DNA from: Streptomyces griseiscabiei
GTDB taxonomy: Bacteria; Actinomycetota; Actinomycetes; Streptomycetales; Streptomycetaceae
Direction: 5' to 3'
Length of the DNA stretch: 64,000 bases
NCBI RefSeq assembly: GCF_020010925.1
Contig: NZ_JAGJBZ010000001.1
Span: forward strand, 1,054,001 to 1,118,000
The position numbers and the translations under genes were made by a program. This document shows, in pieces, positions 8,628 to 17,992 of this stretch. A model generated the notes under the pieces. The model was not told where the DNA came from and made no database searches. It was given only the letters and a program-made list of their open reading frames with translations. The stretch's first letter is position 1, and every line of letters begins with the position of its first letter.

Positions 8628-10145
8628 ATGTCACGAGCAGGAGCAGTCGCACGAGCAGGAGCACGACGCGGCACCCGCACGGCACGGCTGAGCGCCCCCG
8701 TCGCCGCGGTGGTACTGCTGGCCGGAGGCCTGACCGCGATGTCGCTCGGCCCGGCCTCGGCGGCCCCCGCGAAGGTGGGCGTGGCGGACGACTTCAACGG
8801 CGACGGCTACGCCGACCTGGTCGTGGGCGCCCCGAACGGCACGGTGTCCGGGAAGGCCAAGGCCGGCTATGTGGCCGTCCTGTACGGCTCGAAGAGCGGC
8901 GTCTCGCCCTCGAAGGCCGCGCAGCGGAAGCTGATCAGCCGCTCGACCAGCGGTGTCCCCGGCTCGGCCGCCGCGAACCAGCGCTTCGGCACGACGTTCA
9001 CCAAGGGCGACCTGGACCGGGACGGCTACGGCGACCTGGTGATCGCGGGCGGCACGGCGGGCTCGGTGATCGTCTGGGGTTCGGCGTCCGGGCTGACCGG
9101 CGGGACGAGCCTCGCCCAGTACGGGGCGGCCCCGCAGGCGGGCGACTTCGACGGCGACGGCAAGACCGACCTGGCGCTGTTCTCCGCGCAGTCGATCAGC
9201 GGCGACGACCCCGAGGGCGCCCCGGCGGCCCTGTGGAAGGGTCCGGTCTCCCGCGCGGGCAAGCCCGCCGCCGTGCTCAACCTCCTCGACAAGTCCCTGT
9301 GGTGGGGCTGGAACGAGGACGACGCCTCCTGCGCGACCGGCGGCGGCTGCGAGAACGGCCCGGCCTCCATCACCGGTCCGGTCGTCTCCGGCCAGGTCGG
9401 CGACGTCAACGGCGACGGCCGGGACGACCTCGTCCAGTGGCACTACACGGGCGACGGCACCTGGGGCAACCGCCTTCTCCTGGGCGCGAGTTCGGGCTTC
9501 AAGCGGGGCTGGGTGCCCGGCGACGACGTGAGCCGCGACCCGGCGGGCACGGGCATCGGCGACATCAACCGCGACGGCTACGACGACGTGGTCGTGGGCG
9601 CCGACGGCTGGACCGACCAGGTCCGGGTGGCGTACGGCTCCGCGGCCGGCCTCTCCGAGGCGAGCACCAAGACCTTCGACCAGAACCTCCCGGGCTTCCC
9701 CGGCGCCCAGGAGGAGGGCGACCTCGTCGGCTCGGCGGTCTCGGTCGCCGATGTCACCGGTGACGGTTACGCCGACATCGCCCTCGGCATCGCGTACGAG
9801 GACGTGACGGACATCGTCAACACGGGCTCGGTCGCCCTGGTCCCCGGCGGCGCGGCCGGTGTCACGGGCGCGGGCACGAAGGTGTTCCACCAGAACACCG
9901 CCGGGGTCCCCGGCGCCGCCGAGGCGGAGGACAGGTTCGGCACCACCACGGCCCTGCTGGACCTCGACGGCGACGGCCACGCCGACCTCGTCGTGGGCGC
10001 CCCCGCCGAGAACAGCGACAACGGCGCCGTCTGGGTCCTCCCCGGCACCACCACCGGCCCGACCACCACCTCGGCCCAGTCCTTCGGCCCCGGCGGCGTG
10101 GCGGGCCCGACGACGGACGCGGCGTTCGGCGCGGCACTGCGCTGA
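8628..10145 (+). CDS. Secreted FG-GAP repeat (integrin alpha-like) protein
   Basis: 505 residues from ATG 8628, chosen for GAAAGG 7 bases upstream. Signal peptide with an Arg-rich n-region (about 1-47), cleaved near ASA-APAK. The mature protein is a seven-bladed propeller: seven Asp-rich calcium-loop motifs of the form D-x-N/D-x-D-G-x-x-D-L are visible (DDFNGDGYADL, GDLDRDGYGDL, GDFDGDGKTDL, GDVNGDGRDDL, GDINRDGYDDV, ADVTGDGYADI, LDLDGDGHADL). No catalytic domain is attached. These proteins are abundant and exported in Streptomyces; ligand unknown. A lone gene. Confidence 0.9.
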   Translation: MSRAGAVARAGARRGTRTARLSAPVAAVVLLAGGLTAMSLGPASAAPAKVGVADDFNGDGYADLVVGAPNGTVSGKAKAGYVAVLYGSKSGVSPSKAAQRKLISRSTSGVPGSAAANQRFGTTFTKGDLDRDGYGDLVIAGGTAGSVIVWGSASGLTGGTSLAQYGAAPQAGDFDGDGKTDLALFSAQSISGDDPEGAPAALWKGPVSRAGKPAAVLNLLDKSLWWGWNEDDASCATGGGCENGPASITGPVVSGQVGDVNGDGRDDLVQWHYTGDGTWGNRLLLGASSGFKRGWVPGDDVSRDPAGTGIGDINRDGYDDVVVGADGWTDQVRVAYGSAAGLSEASTKTFDQNLPGFPGAQEEGDLVGSAVSVADVTGDGYADIALGIAYEDVTDIVNTGSVALVPGGAAGVTGAGTKVFHQNTAGVPGAAEAEDRFGTTTALLDLDGDGHADLVVGAPAENSDNGAVWVLPGTTTGPTTTSAQSFGPGGVAGPTTDAAFGAALR

Positions 10146-10152
10146 GCGCGTT

Positions 10153-10226
10153 CCGGTTCGGTGCGACCCGGCGCTGACCTCGCCCCGGTTCGGTGCGGCC
10201 ACCGCCGCCCGGTCGCACCGAACCGG
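10153..10226 (+). terminator. Inverted repeat with two alternative left arms
   Basis: CCGGTTCGGTGCGACC at 10153-10168 is the exact complement of 10211-10226. A second copy of the left arm, CCGGTTCGGTGC at 10185-10196, can pair with the same right arm. It lies between the convergent FG-GAP and hydrolase genes and probably serves as a bidirectional terminator. Confidence 0.65.
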
Positions 10227-10251
10227 GTCCGGCCGTGGGGCCCTCAGCCCC

Positions 10252-11187
10252 TCAGCCCGTGTGCCGCAGGATCTCCTCGGCCAACCGGCCGTCCAGGGCG
10301 CTCGGCAGGGTGTGCCCCAGCCCCTCGATCATGACCAGCCGGGCGCCGGGGATCGCGGCGGCGGTGGCCTCCGCGTGGGCGGGCGGGAACATCGGGTCCT
10401 CGGTGCCGTGGAGGACGAGGGTCGGGGCGGTGACGGAGGCGAGGGCGGCGGTGTCGTCCCCGCCGGCCGCCCCGGCGAGGGTGTGGTTGAGCCCGGCGGC
10501 CAGGTCGCGCGCCCGCTCGTACACCCGCCGTTCCATGGCCCGGTACTCCCCCTCCTCGAACGGCAGCACCGAGCCGTGCAGCACCCGCCACAGCGGCAGC
10601 CGGAGGGCGAGATGACCCTCCAGCCCCGCCCCTGGGTCGGGGAGGGTACCGGCGAGCACGGTCAGCAACTCGGTGCTGGGCGGCGGCAGTTCGCCCGGCT
10701 CCGGCGGCGTCCCCGCCAGGGCCCGCAGCACCGCCGCCGCCGTGTCCGTGCCCAGCGGCTGGGAGGACAGGCTCGTCAGGGTCAGCACCCGCCCCGGATC
10801 GGTGACGGCGACGCGCTGCGCGATGATCCCGCCCAGCGACGCGCCCACGAGATGCGCCCGCTCCACCCCGAACGCGTCCAGCACGGCGAGCGCGTCGGAG
10901 GCCAGATCGGCGACGGTGTAGGGCCGTACGGCGAAGTCCACGACGGAGGAGCGCCCGGTGTCCCGGTGGTCGTAGCGGATCACCCGCCGCCCGCCCTCGA
11001 CCAGACCCCGCACGATCCCGTCGTTCCACTGCACGCCCTGCGCCTGCGCCCCCATCACCAGCAGCACGACCGGATGCCCGGGACTGCCGAACTCCTCGGC
11101 CCACAGCTCGATGCCGTCCACGGCGACGATCCGCTCACGGCCGGCCAGGACGTCGTTCGTCTCATCTTCCACTCTATTTTCCTGCAT
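10252..11187 (-). CDS. Alpha/beta-hydrolase
   Basis: 311 residues with a full alpha/beta-hydrolase chain: oxyanion strand VVLLVMGAQAQGVQWND, nucleophile elbow GASLGG (Ser about 115), acid in HGTEDPMFPP and catalytic His in EGLGHTLPSAL. It resembles the RdmC/aclacinomycin methylesterase group of cytosolic esterases; the substrate is not known. The ATG at 11187 has no ribosome-binding site; a GTG five codons in, preceded by AGGAAA, is an alternative. Divergent from the TetR gene 99 bases away, which therefore is its likely regulator. Confidence 0.85.
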   Translation of the reverse strand: MQENRVEDETNDVLAGRERIVAVDGIELWAEEFGSPGHPVVLLVMGAQAQGVQWNDGIVRGLVEGGRRVIRYDHRDTGRSSVVDFAVRPYTVADLASDALAVLDAFGVERAHLVGASLGGIIAQRVAVTDPGRVLTLTSLSSQPLGTDTAAAVLRALAGTPPEPGELPPPSTELLTVLAGTLPDPGAGLEGHLALRLPLWRVLHGSVLPFEEGEYRAMERRVYERARDLAAGLNHTLAGAAGGDDTAALASVTAPTLVLHGTEDPMFPPAHAEATAAAIPGARLVMIEGLGHTLPSALDGRLAEEILRHTG

Positions 11188-11286
11188 GGTCGTTCAAGAT
11201 AATGACTCGGCGCGGATCCCGCACGCGATTTCCCGCGGGAACCGGCGAAGTGGACGCCCCGCCACCCCACCCGGCACCCTGACCCC

Positions 11287-11901
11287 ATGGCCGGAGTCAA
11301 GGGACAGGTGCAGAAGCGGGGCGTGGAGCGCCGGCGCGCGATGGTGGACGCGGCGATCACGCTCTTCTCGCAGCAGGGGGTACGGGGAACCGGCGTCGCC
11401 GCGATCGCGGAGCGGGCGGGTGTCACGCCCTCCGCCCTGATCCACCACTTCGGCAGCAAGGACGGCCTGGTCCAGGCGGTCCTGGAGGAGGCCGACCGCC
11501 GCGCGCTGGCCCGGCTGTCCATCGCCCCGGACGCGGAACCCACCCTCGACCAGGCCTTCGCGTGGCTGCTGAGGGACGTCGAGCACACGGCCGTCGCCGA
11601 ACGCGAACTGACCGCCCTGCACACCACGTTGACGGCCGAGAACCTCGAACCGGGCACCGCCCTGCACACCTGGTTCCGCGACCGGGGCCGGGCCCTGCGG
11701 GCGCAGCTGGCCGCCCTCTTCACCCGGGCCGCCGCCGACGGATCGATCCGCCCCGACATGAGACCGGACCTCCTGGCCGCCGAGGTGACCGCCTTCCTCG
11801 AAGGCGCGCACTTCATCTGGCTGCTGGACCCCGAACAGGTGGACCTGGCCGCCCTGTGCCACGGCTACTTCGAGGGTCTGAGAGCCCGCCTCCGCCCGTG
11901 A
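11287..11901 (+). CDS. TetR-family regulator
   Basis: 204 residues. The N-terminal HTH is clear (ITLFSQQGVRGTGVAAIAER then AGVTPSALIHHFGSKDGLVQ), followed by an all-helical ligand domain. Divergent from the alpha/beta-hydrolase, so by the usual TetR arrangement it probably controls that gene in response to a small molecule. I found no convincing palindromic operator in the 99-base gap. It ends six bases from the convergent TPP-enzyme gene. Confidence 0.85.
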   Translation: MAGVKGQVQKRGVERRRAMVDAAITLFSQQGVRGTGVAAIAERAGVTPSALIHHFGSKDGLVQAVLEEADRRALARLSIAPDAEPTLDQAFAWLLRDVEHTAVAERELTALHTTLTAENLEPGTALHTWFRDRGRALRAQLAALFTRAAADGSIRPDMRPDLLAAEVTAFLEGAHFIWLLDPEQVDLAALCHGYFEGLRARLRP

Positions 11902-11907
11902 CCCGCG

Positions 11908-13653
11908 TCAGCCCTCCGGATGCGCCGGCAGATCCGTACGCAGATCCGTAGGCAGTTCCGTAGGCAGATGCGTCGGCGCGAACATCCGCAGCACCGCGGG
12001 CAGCACGACCACCGAAGGGCCGGGCGTGGCAAGGGACTTGGCGAGGTCCTCGGTGAGGGTCTCGGGGGTGGTCCGGGTGCCCGGTACGCCGAAGGACTCG
12101 GCCAGGGCCACATAGTCCGGCCGGGTCAGTTCCGTGGCGGTCGTCTCGCCGAACGCGTCGGTCATGTACTCGCGGAGGATGCCGTAGCCGCCGTCGTCGA
12201 CGATGAGCCAGGTGACGTTCAGGCCGTACTGGCGGGCCGTGGCGAGTTCGGCGACGGAGTAGAGCGCGCCGCCGTCGCCGGAGACGGCGAGGACCGGGCG
12301 GGTGGGGTCGGCCGCCGCCGCGCCGAGGGCCGCGGGGAAGCCGTAGCCGAGGCCGCCCGCGCCCTGGGCGGAGTGCATGTGGTTGGGGCCCTTGGCGTCG
12401 AACGCCGACCACGCCCAGTAGGCGAGGATCGTCATGTCCCAGAAGGACGGCGAGTCGGCGGGCAGGGCCTTGCGGATGGACGCCAACAGGCCCTGTTCCA
12501 GGGTGAGTTCCTGGGCGGCGATCCGGTCGGCGACCTTCGCCAGGACCTCGCGGACGCGCTCGGCGGCACCGGTGTCCGGGGTGTCCGTCCGCTCCGGCAC
12601 CGTCTCCAGCAGCGCCTGGAGGGCGAGCCGGGCGTCCGCGTGGATGCCGAGCGCCGGGTAATTGGACTCCAGTTTGCCGAGGTCGGCCTCGATCTGGATC
12701 ACCCGGCCGCGCGGCTTGAACGTGTGGTAGTTCGAGGAGAGTTCACCGAGCCCGGAGCCGACCACCAGCAGGACGTCCGCGTCCTCCAGGAAGTCCGTGG
12801 TGTGCCGGTCCTCGATCCAGGACTGGAGGGACAGCGGGTGCGCCCAGGGGAACGCGCCCTTGCCGCCGGGTGTGCAGACCACGGGCGCCTGCAGCGTCTC
12901 GGCCAGCTGCCGCAGCTTGCGGGAGGCGTCCGCCCGGACGACTCCGCCGCCCGCGATGATCGCCGGGCGGGCGGCGCGCGACAGCAGGTCCGCCGCCACC
13001 GCCGTGAGTTCGGGGCGCGGGGGCAGTTCCTCGGGGAAGGCGTCACCGCCGGTCACCACCGGGATCAGGGTCTCGGCCAGCAGCACGTCCTGCGGGATCT
13101 CCACCCACACCGGGCCGTGCGGGGCGGAGAGCGCCGACTTCCAGGCCGCCTCGATCGCGGACGGGATCTGGGACTGCGTACGGACGGTGTGCACCGACTT
13201 CACGACGCCCCGGAACGAGGCCGCCTGGTCCGGGAGTTCATGGAGATAGCCGTGCCGTCCGCCGCCCAGGCCCGCCGTCGGGATCTGGCTGCTGATGGCG
13301 AGGACCGGGGCGGAGGCCGCCGCCGCCTCCTGGAGCGCGGCCAGGGAGGTCAGCGCGCCCGGCCCGGTGGAGAGGAGCAGCGGCGCCGCCTCCCCCGTGA
13401 TCCGGCCGTACGCGTCCGCCGCGAACCCGGCGTTGTTCTCCACCCGCAGTCCGATGTACCGCAGGTCGGAGCGGCGCAGCGCGTCGAACATGCCCAGCGC
13501 GTGCTGGCCGGGGAGCCCGAAGACGGTCGTGGCGCCGAGCCCGGCCAGGGTCTCCACGACCAGGTCTCCGCCGTTGCGGCCGGGGGGAGGGTTCAGCGCG
13601 GCCTCCGTCTGGGCGGCCGTCGGGCGGAGTACCAGGTCGTGGTCGTGGGTCAC
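11908..13653 (-). CDS. Thiamine pyrophosphate-dependent enzyme (acetolactate synthase-like)
   Basis: 581 residues, full-length TPP-enzyme fold: N-terminal pyrimidine domain with catalytic Glu in [20 protein letters not shown], central domain, and C-terminal PP domain with the GDG motif ([14 protein letters not shown]). The usual NN partner reads DDGGYG ([13 protein letters not shown]), still able to supply an acidic metal ligand. GTG start; its ATG/GTG overlaps the ureohydrolase stop by 4 bases, so the two are translationally coupled. Paired with a ureohydrolase and a symporter it probably acts on an arginine-derived keto acid or a guanidino compound rather than in branched-chain synthesis; the exact reaction is not readable. 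The last about 16 residues derive from a 12-bp tandem repeat. Confidence 0.8.
   Translation of the reverse strand: MTHDHDLVLRPTAAQTEAALNPPPGRNGGDLVVETLAGLGATTVFGLPGQHALGMFDALRRSDLRYIGLRVENNAGFAADAYGRITGEAAPLLLSTGPGALTSLAALQEAAAASAPVLAISSQIPTAGLGGGRHGYLHELPDQAASFRGVVKSVHTVRTQSQIPSAIEAAWKSALSAPHGPVWVEIPQDVLLAETLIPVVTGGDAFPEELPPRPELTAVAADLLSRAARPAIIAGGGVVRADASRKLRQLAETLQAPVVCTPGGKGAFPWAHPLSLQSWIEDRHTTDFLEDADVLLVVGSGLGELSSNYHTFKPRGRVIQIEADLGKLESNYPALGIHADARLALQALLETVPERTDTPDTGAAERVREVLAKVADRIAAQELTLEQGLLASIRKALPADSPSFWDMTILAYWAWSAFDAKGPNHMHSAQGAGGLGYGFPAALGAAAADPTRPVLAVSGDGGALYSVAELATARQYGLNVTWLIVDDGGYGILREYMTDAFGETTATELTRPDYVALAESFGVPGTRTTPETLTEDLAKSLATPGPSVVVLPAVLRMFAPTHLPTELPTDLRTDLPAHPEG
11928..11975. 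repeat. 12-bp tandem repeat at the 3' end of the TPP-enzyme gene
   Basis: Four imperfect copies of GCAGATCCGTAG (11928-11939, 11940-11951, 11952-11963, 11964-11975). Because the unit is a multiple of three it adds a repeated LPT-D/E-L-like tail to the protein without breaking the frame. Confidence 0.8.
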
Positions 13654-14645
13654 TGCGCTGACCTGTCCTTCTCTTCCTGTGAGATCCGCTCCTGCGAGAT
13701 CTGCCGGGCCATGATCGTGGTGAGTTCGTACGCCGTGTGCGAGGCGGCCACGGCGGTGATCTCGGCGTGATCGTACGCGGGCGCCACCTCGACGACATCG
13801 GCGGAGACCAGATGGCAGGAGGCGAGGCCGCGCAGGATCTCCAGGAGTTCGCGGGAGGTCATGCCGCCGGCCTCGGGCGTGCCCGTGCCGGGCGCGTGGG
13901 CCGGGTCGAGGCAGTCGATGTCGATGGAGATGTAGAGCGGGCGGTCGCCGATGCGCTGCCGCAGCTGGTCGGCGACCTCGTCCGCGCCCCGCCGGTAGAT
14001 GTCGGCGGAGGTGACGATCCCGAAGCCCATCTTCTCGTCGTCGGTGAGGTCCTGCTTGCCGTAGAGCGGGCCGCGGGTGCCCACGTGGGAGAGCGCCTCC
14101 GTGTCGAGGATGCCCTCCTCCACGGCCCGCCGGAACGGGGTGCCGTGGGTGTACTCGGCGCCGAAGTACGTGTCCCAGGTGTCGAGATGGGCGTCGAAGT
14201 GGAGCAGCGCCACCGGCCCGTGCTTCTTGGCGACCGACCGCAGCAGCGGCAGCGCGATGGTGTGGTCGCCGCCGAGGGTCATCAGCCGGGCGCCCGTGCC
14301 GAGCAGTTCGTCGGCCGCCGCCTCGACCGTCTCGACGGCCTCGTTGATGTGGAACGGGTTGGCGGCGATGTCACCGGCGTCCGCGACCTGGGCGAGGGCG
14401 AACGGGGAGGCGTCCTGGGCCGGGTTGTAGGGGCGCAGCAGCCGGGACGCCTCACGGATCGCGTTGCCGCCGAAGCGGGCGCCCGGCCGGTAGGAGACAC
14501 CCGAGTCGAACGGCACGCCCACGACCGCGACGTCCGCCCGGCCCACCTCGTCGAGGCGCGGCAGCCGGGCGTAGGTCGCGGGACCGGCGTAGCGCGGGAT
14601 GCGGGAGGAGTCGACGGGGCCGCGGGGCGTCTCGGTGCCACTCAT
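13650..14645 (-). CDS. speB: Ureohydrolase (agmatinase / guanidinobutyrase family)
   Basis: 331 residues. The binuclear manganese motifs of the arginase/agmatinase family are all present: GGDHT (about 122-126), DAHLD (about 148-152) and [19 protein letters not shown] (about 236-254). It hydrolyses the guanidino group of a substrate to urea plus an amine. Annotation as agmatinase is conventional, but 4-guanidinobutyrate or a related acid is equally possible. It sits between the symporter (54 bases upstream) and the TPP enzyme (4-base overlap) in one operon. The symbol speB is the usual database name and does not prove agmatine as substrate. Confidence 0.85.
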   Translation of the reverse strand: MSGTETPRGPVDSSRIPRYAGPATYARLPRLDEVGRADVAVVGVPFDSGVSYRPGARFGGNAIREASRLLRPYNPAQDASPFALAQVADAGDIAANPFHINEAVETVEAAADELLGTGARLMTLGGDHTIALPLLRSVAKKHGPVALLHFDAHLDTWDTYFGAEYTHGTPFRRAVEEGILDTEALSHVGTRGPLYGKQDLTDDEKMGFGIVTSADIYRRGADEVADQLRQRIGDRPLYISIDIDCLDPAHAPGTGTPEAGGMTSRELLEILRGLASCHLVSADVVEVAPAYDHAEITAVAASHTAYELTTIMARQISQERISQEEKDRSAQ

Positions 14646-14699
14646 GATGTTCTGCCTTCTTTCCTACGCTTCGTCGCGTATGTACTACTCGGTTCGACT

Positions 14700-16163
14700 C
14701 TACTGGTGGGCCGGGGCCGGCTCGGACACGGGTTCGGGTGACCGCCCGGCCAGCCGCTCCCGCCAGGCGGCGAGGACGGCCGCGTCGGTGGGCGGGGTGG
14801 CGAGGGAGACGATCAGATACGCGGCGAGCGAGAGCAGCAGCCCGTAGTAGACGGGCTCGTTGGCGAGGATGCCGTGCGTCGCCATCAGGACGACCACCGC
14901 GACACCGCCGGCCGCGACGGCGGCCAGCGCGCCCTGCGCGGTGCCCCGCCGCCACAGCAGTCCGCCGAGGATGGGCACGAGGAGGCCGCCGACGAGGAGG
15001 TTGTAGGCGACGGTCAGCGCCTCGACGACGTTGTTGAGCGCGATCGCCGTACAGATCACCGCGACACCCATGACCAGGATGAAGACGCGGTTGCCCCGCA
15101 CCTCGTCGTGGTCGTCGCCGGCGGCCCGCCCCACCGCTCCCCGCAGCCGGGACCAGATGTCGTTGTTGGCGACGGTCGCGCAGGCGATGAGCGCGCCGGA
15201 GGAGGTCGACATCACGGCGGCCAGGGCGGCGGCGAGCACCAGCCCCCGGACGCCGATGGGGAGTTCCTCCTTCACGATGGTCGCGAAGGCGTCGTCGGCG
15301 CTCGCCAGGTCCGGGAAGAGCACCTTGGCCGCCGTACCGATGACGGCGCCCGCGACGGCGTACGCCAGACAGTAGGTGCCCGCGACCGTGCCGCCCCACC
15401 TGGCGGTCCGGTCGCTCCTGGCCGTGAACACGCGCTGCCAGATGTCCTGCCCGATGAGCATGCCGAACGTGTAGATCAGGACATAGGTGAAGATCGTCTC
15501 GCCGCCGATGCCCAGCGGGTCGAAGTACGAGGTGGGGAGCGCGTCCCGCATCTCGCCGAAGCCGCCCGCCTTGACGACGGCGATCGGCAGCAGCAGGAGC
15601 AGCACGCCGATGGTCTTCACCACGAACTGGACCATGTCCGTCAGCGTGATCGACCACATGCCGCCGAGCGTGGAGTACGCGACGACGATCGAGCCGCCGA
15701 GGACGATCGCGAGCGTGCGGTTCATGTCGAACAGGACGTCGAAGATCGTGGCGTAGGCGATGGTCGAGGTGACCGCGAGCATCAGCGTGTACGCCCACAT
15801 GACGACGCCGGAGATGACGCCCGCCCGGCCGCCGTAGCGCAGGTCGAGCATCTCGGAGACGGTGTAGACCTTCAGCCGGGCGATGCGGGCGGAGAAGAAG
15901 ACGGAGAGGGCGAGCAGGCCCAGGCCGATGGTGAACACCATCCAGGCGCCGGACAGCCCGTACCGGTAGCCCAGCCCGACCCCGCCGATGGTCGAGGCGC
16001 CGCCGAGGACGATGGCCGCCATGGTGCCGGAGTACATCGTCGGGCCGAGGCGGCGCCCGGCGACCAGGAACTCGCTCTTGGACCGGGCGCGGCGCATGCC
16101 CCACCAGCCCATGGCCAGCATTCCGGCCAGATAGACGACGATGACGGTGTAGTCGACGGCCAT
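14700..16163 (-). CDS. Sodium:solute symporter family permease
   Basis: 487 residues with about 13 transmembrane helices, SSS-family pattern (GWWGMRRARSKSEFLVAGRR at the start, SEMLDLRYG, and a long helical core). AAGGAGG lies about 10 bases before the ATG. It heads the operon with the ureohydrolase and TPP enzyme, so it most likely imports their substrate (a polyamine, amino acid or guanidino acid). It is divergent from the PucR regulator. Confidence 0.85.
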   Translation of the reverse strand: MAVDYTVIVVYLAGMLAMGWWGMRRARSKSEFLVAGRRLGPTMYSGTMAAIVLGGASTIGGVGLGYRYGLSGAWMVFTIGLGLLALSVFFSARIARLKVYTVSEMLDLRYGGRAGVISGVVMWAYTLMLAVTSTIAYATIFDVLFDMNRTLAIVLGGSIVVAYSTLGGMWSITLTDMVQFVVKTIGVLLLLLPIAVVKAGGFGEMRDALPTSYFDPLGIGGETIFTYVLIYTFGMLIGQDIWQRVFTARSDRTARWGGTVAGTYCLAYAVAGAVIGTAAKVLFPDLASADDAFATIVKEELPIGVRGLVLAAALAAVMSTSSGALIACATVANNDIWSRLRGAVGRAAGDDHDEVRGNRVFILVMGVAVICTAIALNNVVEALTVAYNLLVGGLLVPILGGLLWRRGTAQGALAAVAAGGVAVVVLMATHGILANEPVYYGLLLSLAAYLIVSLATPPTDAAVLAAWRERLAGRSPEPVSEPAPAHQ

Positions 16164-16289
16164 GGTGAACGGCCTCCTTCGCGCACACTCGGTGGCGGGT
16201 GATGGGCACCGACACTAGGTGGCCGGAAAGCGACTGCGAAGTGTACGTTTCATCCATCCGAGCCGCCCCGGATGGAGGGAACGCACACC

Positions 16290-17894
16290 ATGCCGGAACC
16301 GGCCGCACCACCCGCCCCGGCGGTCCCTCCCACCCCGCCCGTCCTCCTCTCCGCGCTGCTGGCCCGCGACGACCTCGGCCTGCGGCAGATCGCCGGGCCG
16401 GTGGACGCGGGCACGGCGGTCCACTGGGCGCACACCTCGGAGATGTCGGACCCGTACCCGTATCTGCTCGGCGGCGAGCTGCTGCTGACGGCCGGCGTCC
16501 ACATCCCGGAGGCGGCCGGCTCGGGCACCTACTTCGACGACTACGTCTCCCGTATCGTCGCGGCGGGCGGCGCGGCCCTCGGCTTCGGCGTCGCCCCGGT
16601 GCACGACACGGTCCCGAGGGCGCTGGTGGCCTCCTGCGACAGCTACGGCCTGCCGCTGGTCGAGGTCCCGCCCCGGACGACCTTCTCCGGCGTCGCCCGC
16701 GCGGTCTGGCAGCTGATGGCCCAGGCCCGCCACGCCGAACTGCGCCGGGTCACCGAGGCCCAGCAGGGCCTCGCCGCAGCCGCGTCCCGCCCGGACCCGG
16801 TGCGCGCGGTCCTCCGCCAGCTCGCCCGGCGGGTGCACGGCGCCGTGGTGCTGTACGGCCCGGAGGGCACGGAACTGGCGTCGGCGGGACGGGGGTACGA
16901 CGAGACCCTCCACCAAGGCCTGGCGGCACTGACAACCGTGGTCCGCCCAAGGCCCTCCAGGGGCGCGGGGCCGAGTCATATGCGGCTCCGCCGCGCGGGC
17001 GCGACCACCCACGAACCACCCGCACCCGCCGACGCCCCGAAACCCCCCACCCCCTCCCCGCGCACCTCCACCCCCACCTCCGCCACGGACACCCTCGACG
17101 GCACCCACCTCGCCGCCTACTCCCTGGGCGCGGGCCACTTCACCCTCGGTGTCGCCACCCCCCACCGCGACCCCGGCGACCACACCATCACCTCCGTCGC
17201 CGCCGTCCTCCTCTCCCTCCTCACCGGCGAACACCAGAGCGACACGGGCGCGGCCCGCACCTCGGCGCTGGTACGGCTCCTGCTGGGCGCCGACCCGCAG
17301 GAGGTCGCCCCCCTCCTGGGCAGAGGCACCCGCTGGCTCGTCGTCCACGCGCAGCCCTCGGCCGGCGGCCCCCGGCCGGAGGCCCTCGCCGGCGCCGCCC
17401 TCGGGACCGCGCTGGGCTCGACCCTGGTGGACGCCCACGGCACCGGCGTCCGCGCCCTCGTCCCCGCCGACCGCGAGATCACCGAGCAGCCCGGCTGGAT
17501 CTGCGGTGTGAGCGCCCCCGCCGAACCGCACGAGTGGCCCGCCGCCGACGTCCAGGCCGCCCGCGCGCTGGCCCGCGCCAGGGCGACCCGTACGGCACTG
17601 GTGCGGCACGGGTCCCGTACGACGCTCGCCCAGCTCGTCCCGGAGGACGACGCGACCGCCCACGCGCACGCCCTGCTCGCTCCGCTCGACACCGCCCCCG
17701 GCGCCGCCGCGCTCACCGAGACGCTGCGCACCTGGCTGTCGCTGCACGGCAGTTGGGACCGTACGGCGGTGGCGCTGGCCGTGCACCGCAACACCGTCCG
17801 CCAACGGATCGGCCGGTGCGCGGCGTTGCTGGGCGCGGACCTCGACGACCCGGACGTACGGATGGAGTTGTGGTTCGCGCTGCGGCGGGAGTGA
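16290..17894 (+). CDS. PucR-family transcriptional regulator
   Basis: 534 residues from ATG 16290, preferred over ATG 16272 because GGAGGG lies 10 bases upstream of it. The N-terminal PucR domain (about 18-140; LLSALLARDDLGLRQIAGPV) is followed by a helical linker, a GAF-like middle, and a C-terminal PucR HTH (WDRTAVALAVHRNTVRQRIG). Divergent from the symporter operon, so a probable substrate-sensing activator or repressor of guanidino-compound use. Odd: residues about 215-268 are a low-complexity Pro/Arg/Thr insert encoded by what looks like a half-copy of an intergenic repeat (see 16940-17095). Confidence 0.85.
   Translation: MPEPAAPPAPAVPPTPPVLLSALLARDDLGLRQIAGPVDAGTAVHWAHTSEMSDPYPYLLGGELLLTAGVHIPEAAGSGTYFDDYVSRIVAAGGAALGFGVAPVHDTVPRALVASCDSYGLPLVEVPPRTTFSGVARAVWQLMAQARHAELRRVTEAQQGLAAAASRPDPVRAVLRQLARRVHGAVVLYGPEGTELASAGRGYDETLHQGLAALTTVVRPRPSRGAGPSHMRLRRAGATTHEPPAPADAPKPPTPSPRTSTPTSATDTLDGTHLAAYSLGAGHFTLGVATPHRDPGDHTITSVAAVLLSLLTGEHQSDTGAARTSALVRLLLGADPQEVAPLLGRGTRWLVVHAQPSAGGPRPEALAGAALGTALGSTLVDAHGTGVRALVPADREITEQPGWICGVSAPAEPHEWPAADVQAARALARARATRTALVRHGSRTTLAQLVPEDDATAHAHALLAPLDTAPGAAALTETLRTWLSLHGSWDRTAVALAVHRNTVRQRIGRCAALLGADLDDPDVRMELWFALRRE
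16940..17095. repeat. Half-copy of an intergenic repeat inside the PucR coding frame
   Basis: CCAGGGGCGCGGGGCCGAGT, followed by ATATGCGGCTCCGCCGCGCG and a C-rich stretch with ACCCGCACCCGCCGACG, copies the right arm and downstream C-rich tail of the elements at 1.9, 30.05 and 36.4 kb. Here it lies within an intact reading frame and encodes a low-complexity linker. Confidence 0.65.
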
Positions 17895-17992
17895 ACGGGC
17901 GGCCGGCCACCCATGGCCCGGCGGAGAGTGACGCAGGTCGCAGCGGCCGGGACGCCCGCGACTCCCACTCTCCTCTGCCTCACAATGGACGC

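Noticed and set aside
6328..8685. A 785-codon open frame antisense to the glycosyltransferase
   Set aside because: GC-rich codon third positions keep the antisense frame open; it has no family resemblance or ribosome-binding site, and the sense frame has clear membrane helices.
11928..11975. CRISPR-like direct repeats
   Set aside because: Units are contiguous 12-mers without spacers and inside a coding frame. The 1.6 kb array is also spacerless; no CRISPR array or cas gene is present.
16199..17992. Fusion of a long upstream frame to the putative phosphatase
   Set aside because: The upstream part overlaps PucR in the wrong frame and is Arg/Pro-rich shadow sequence.
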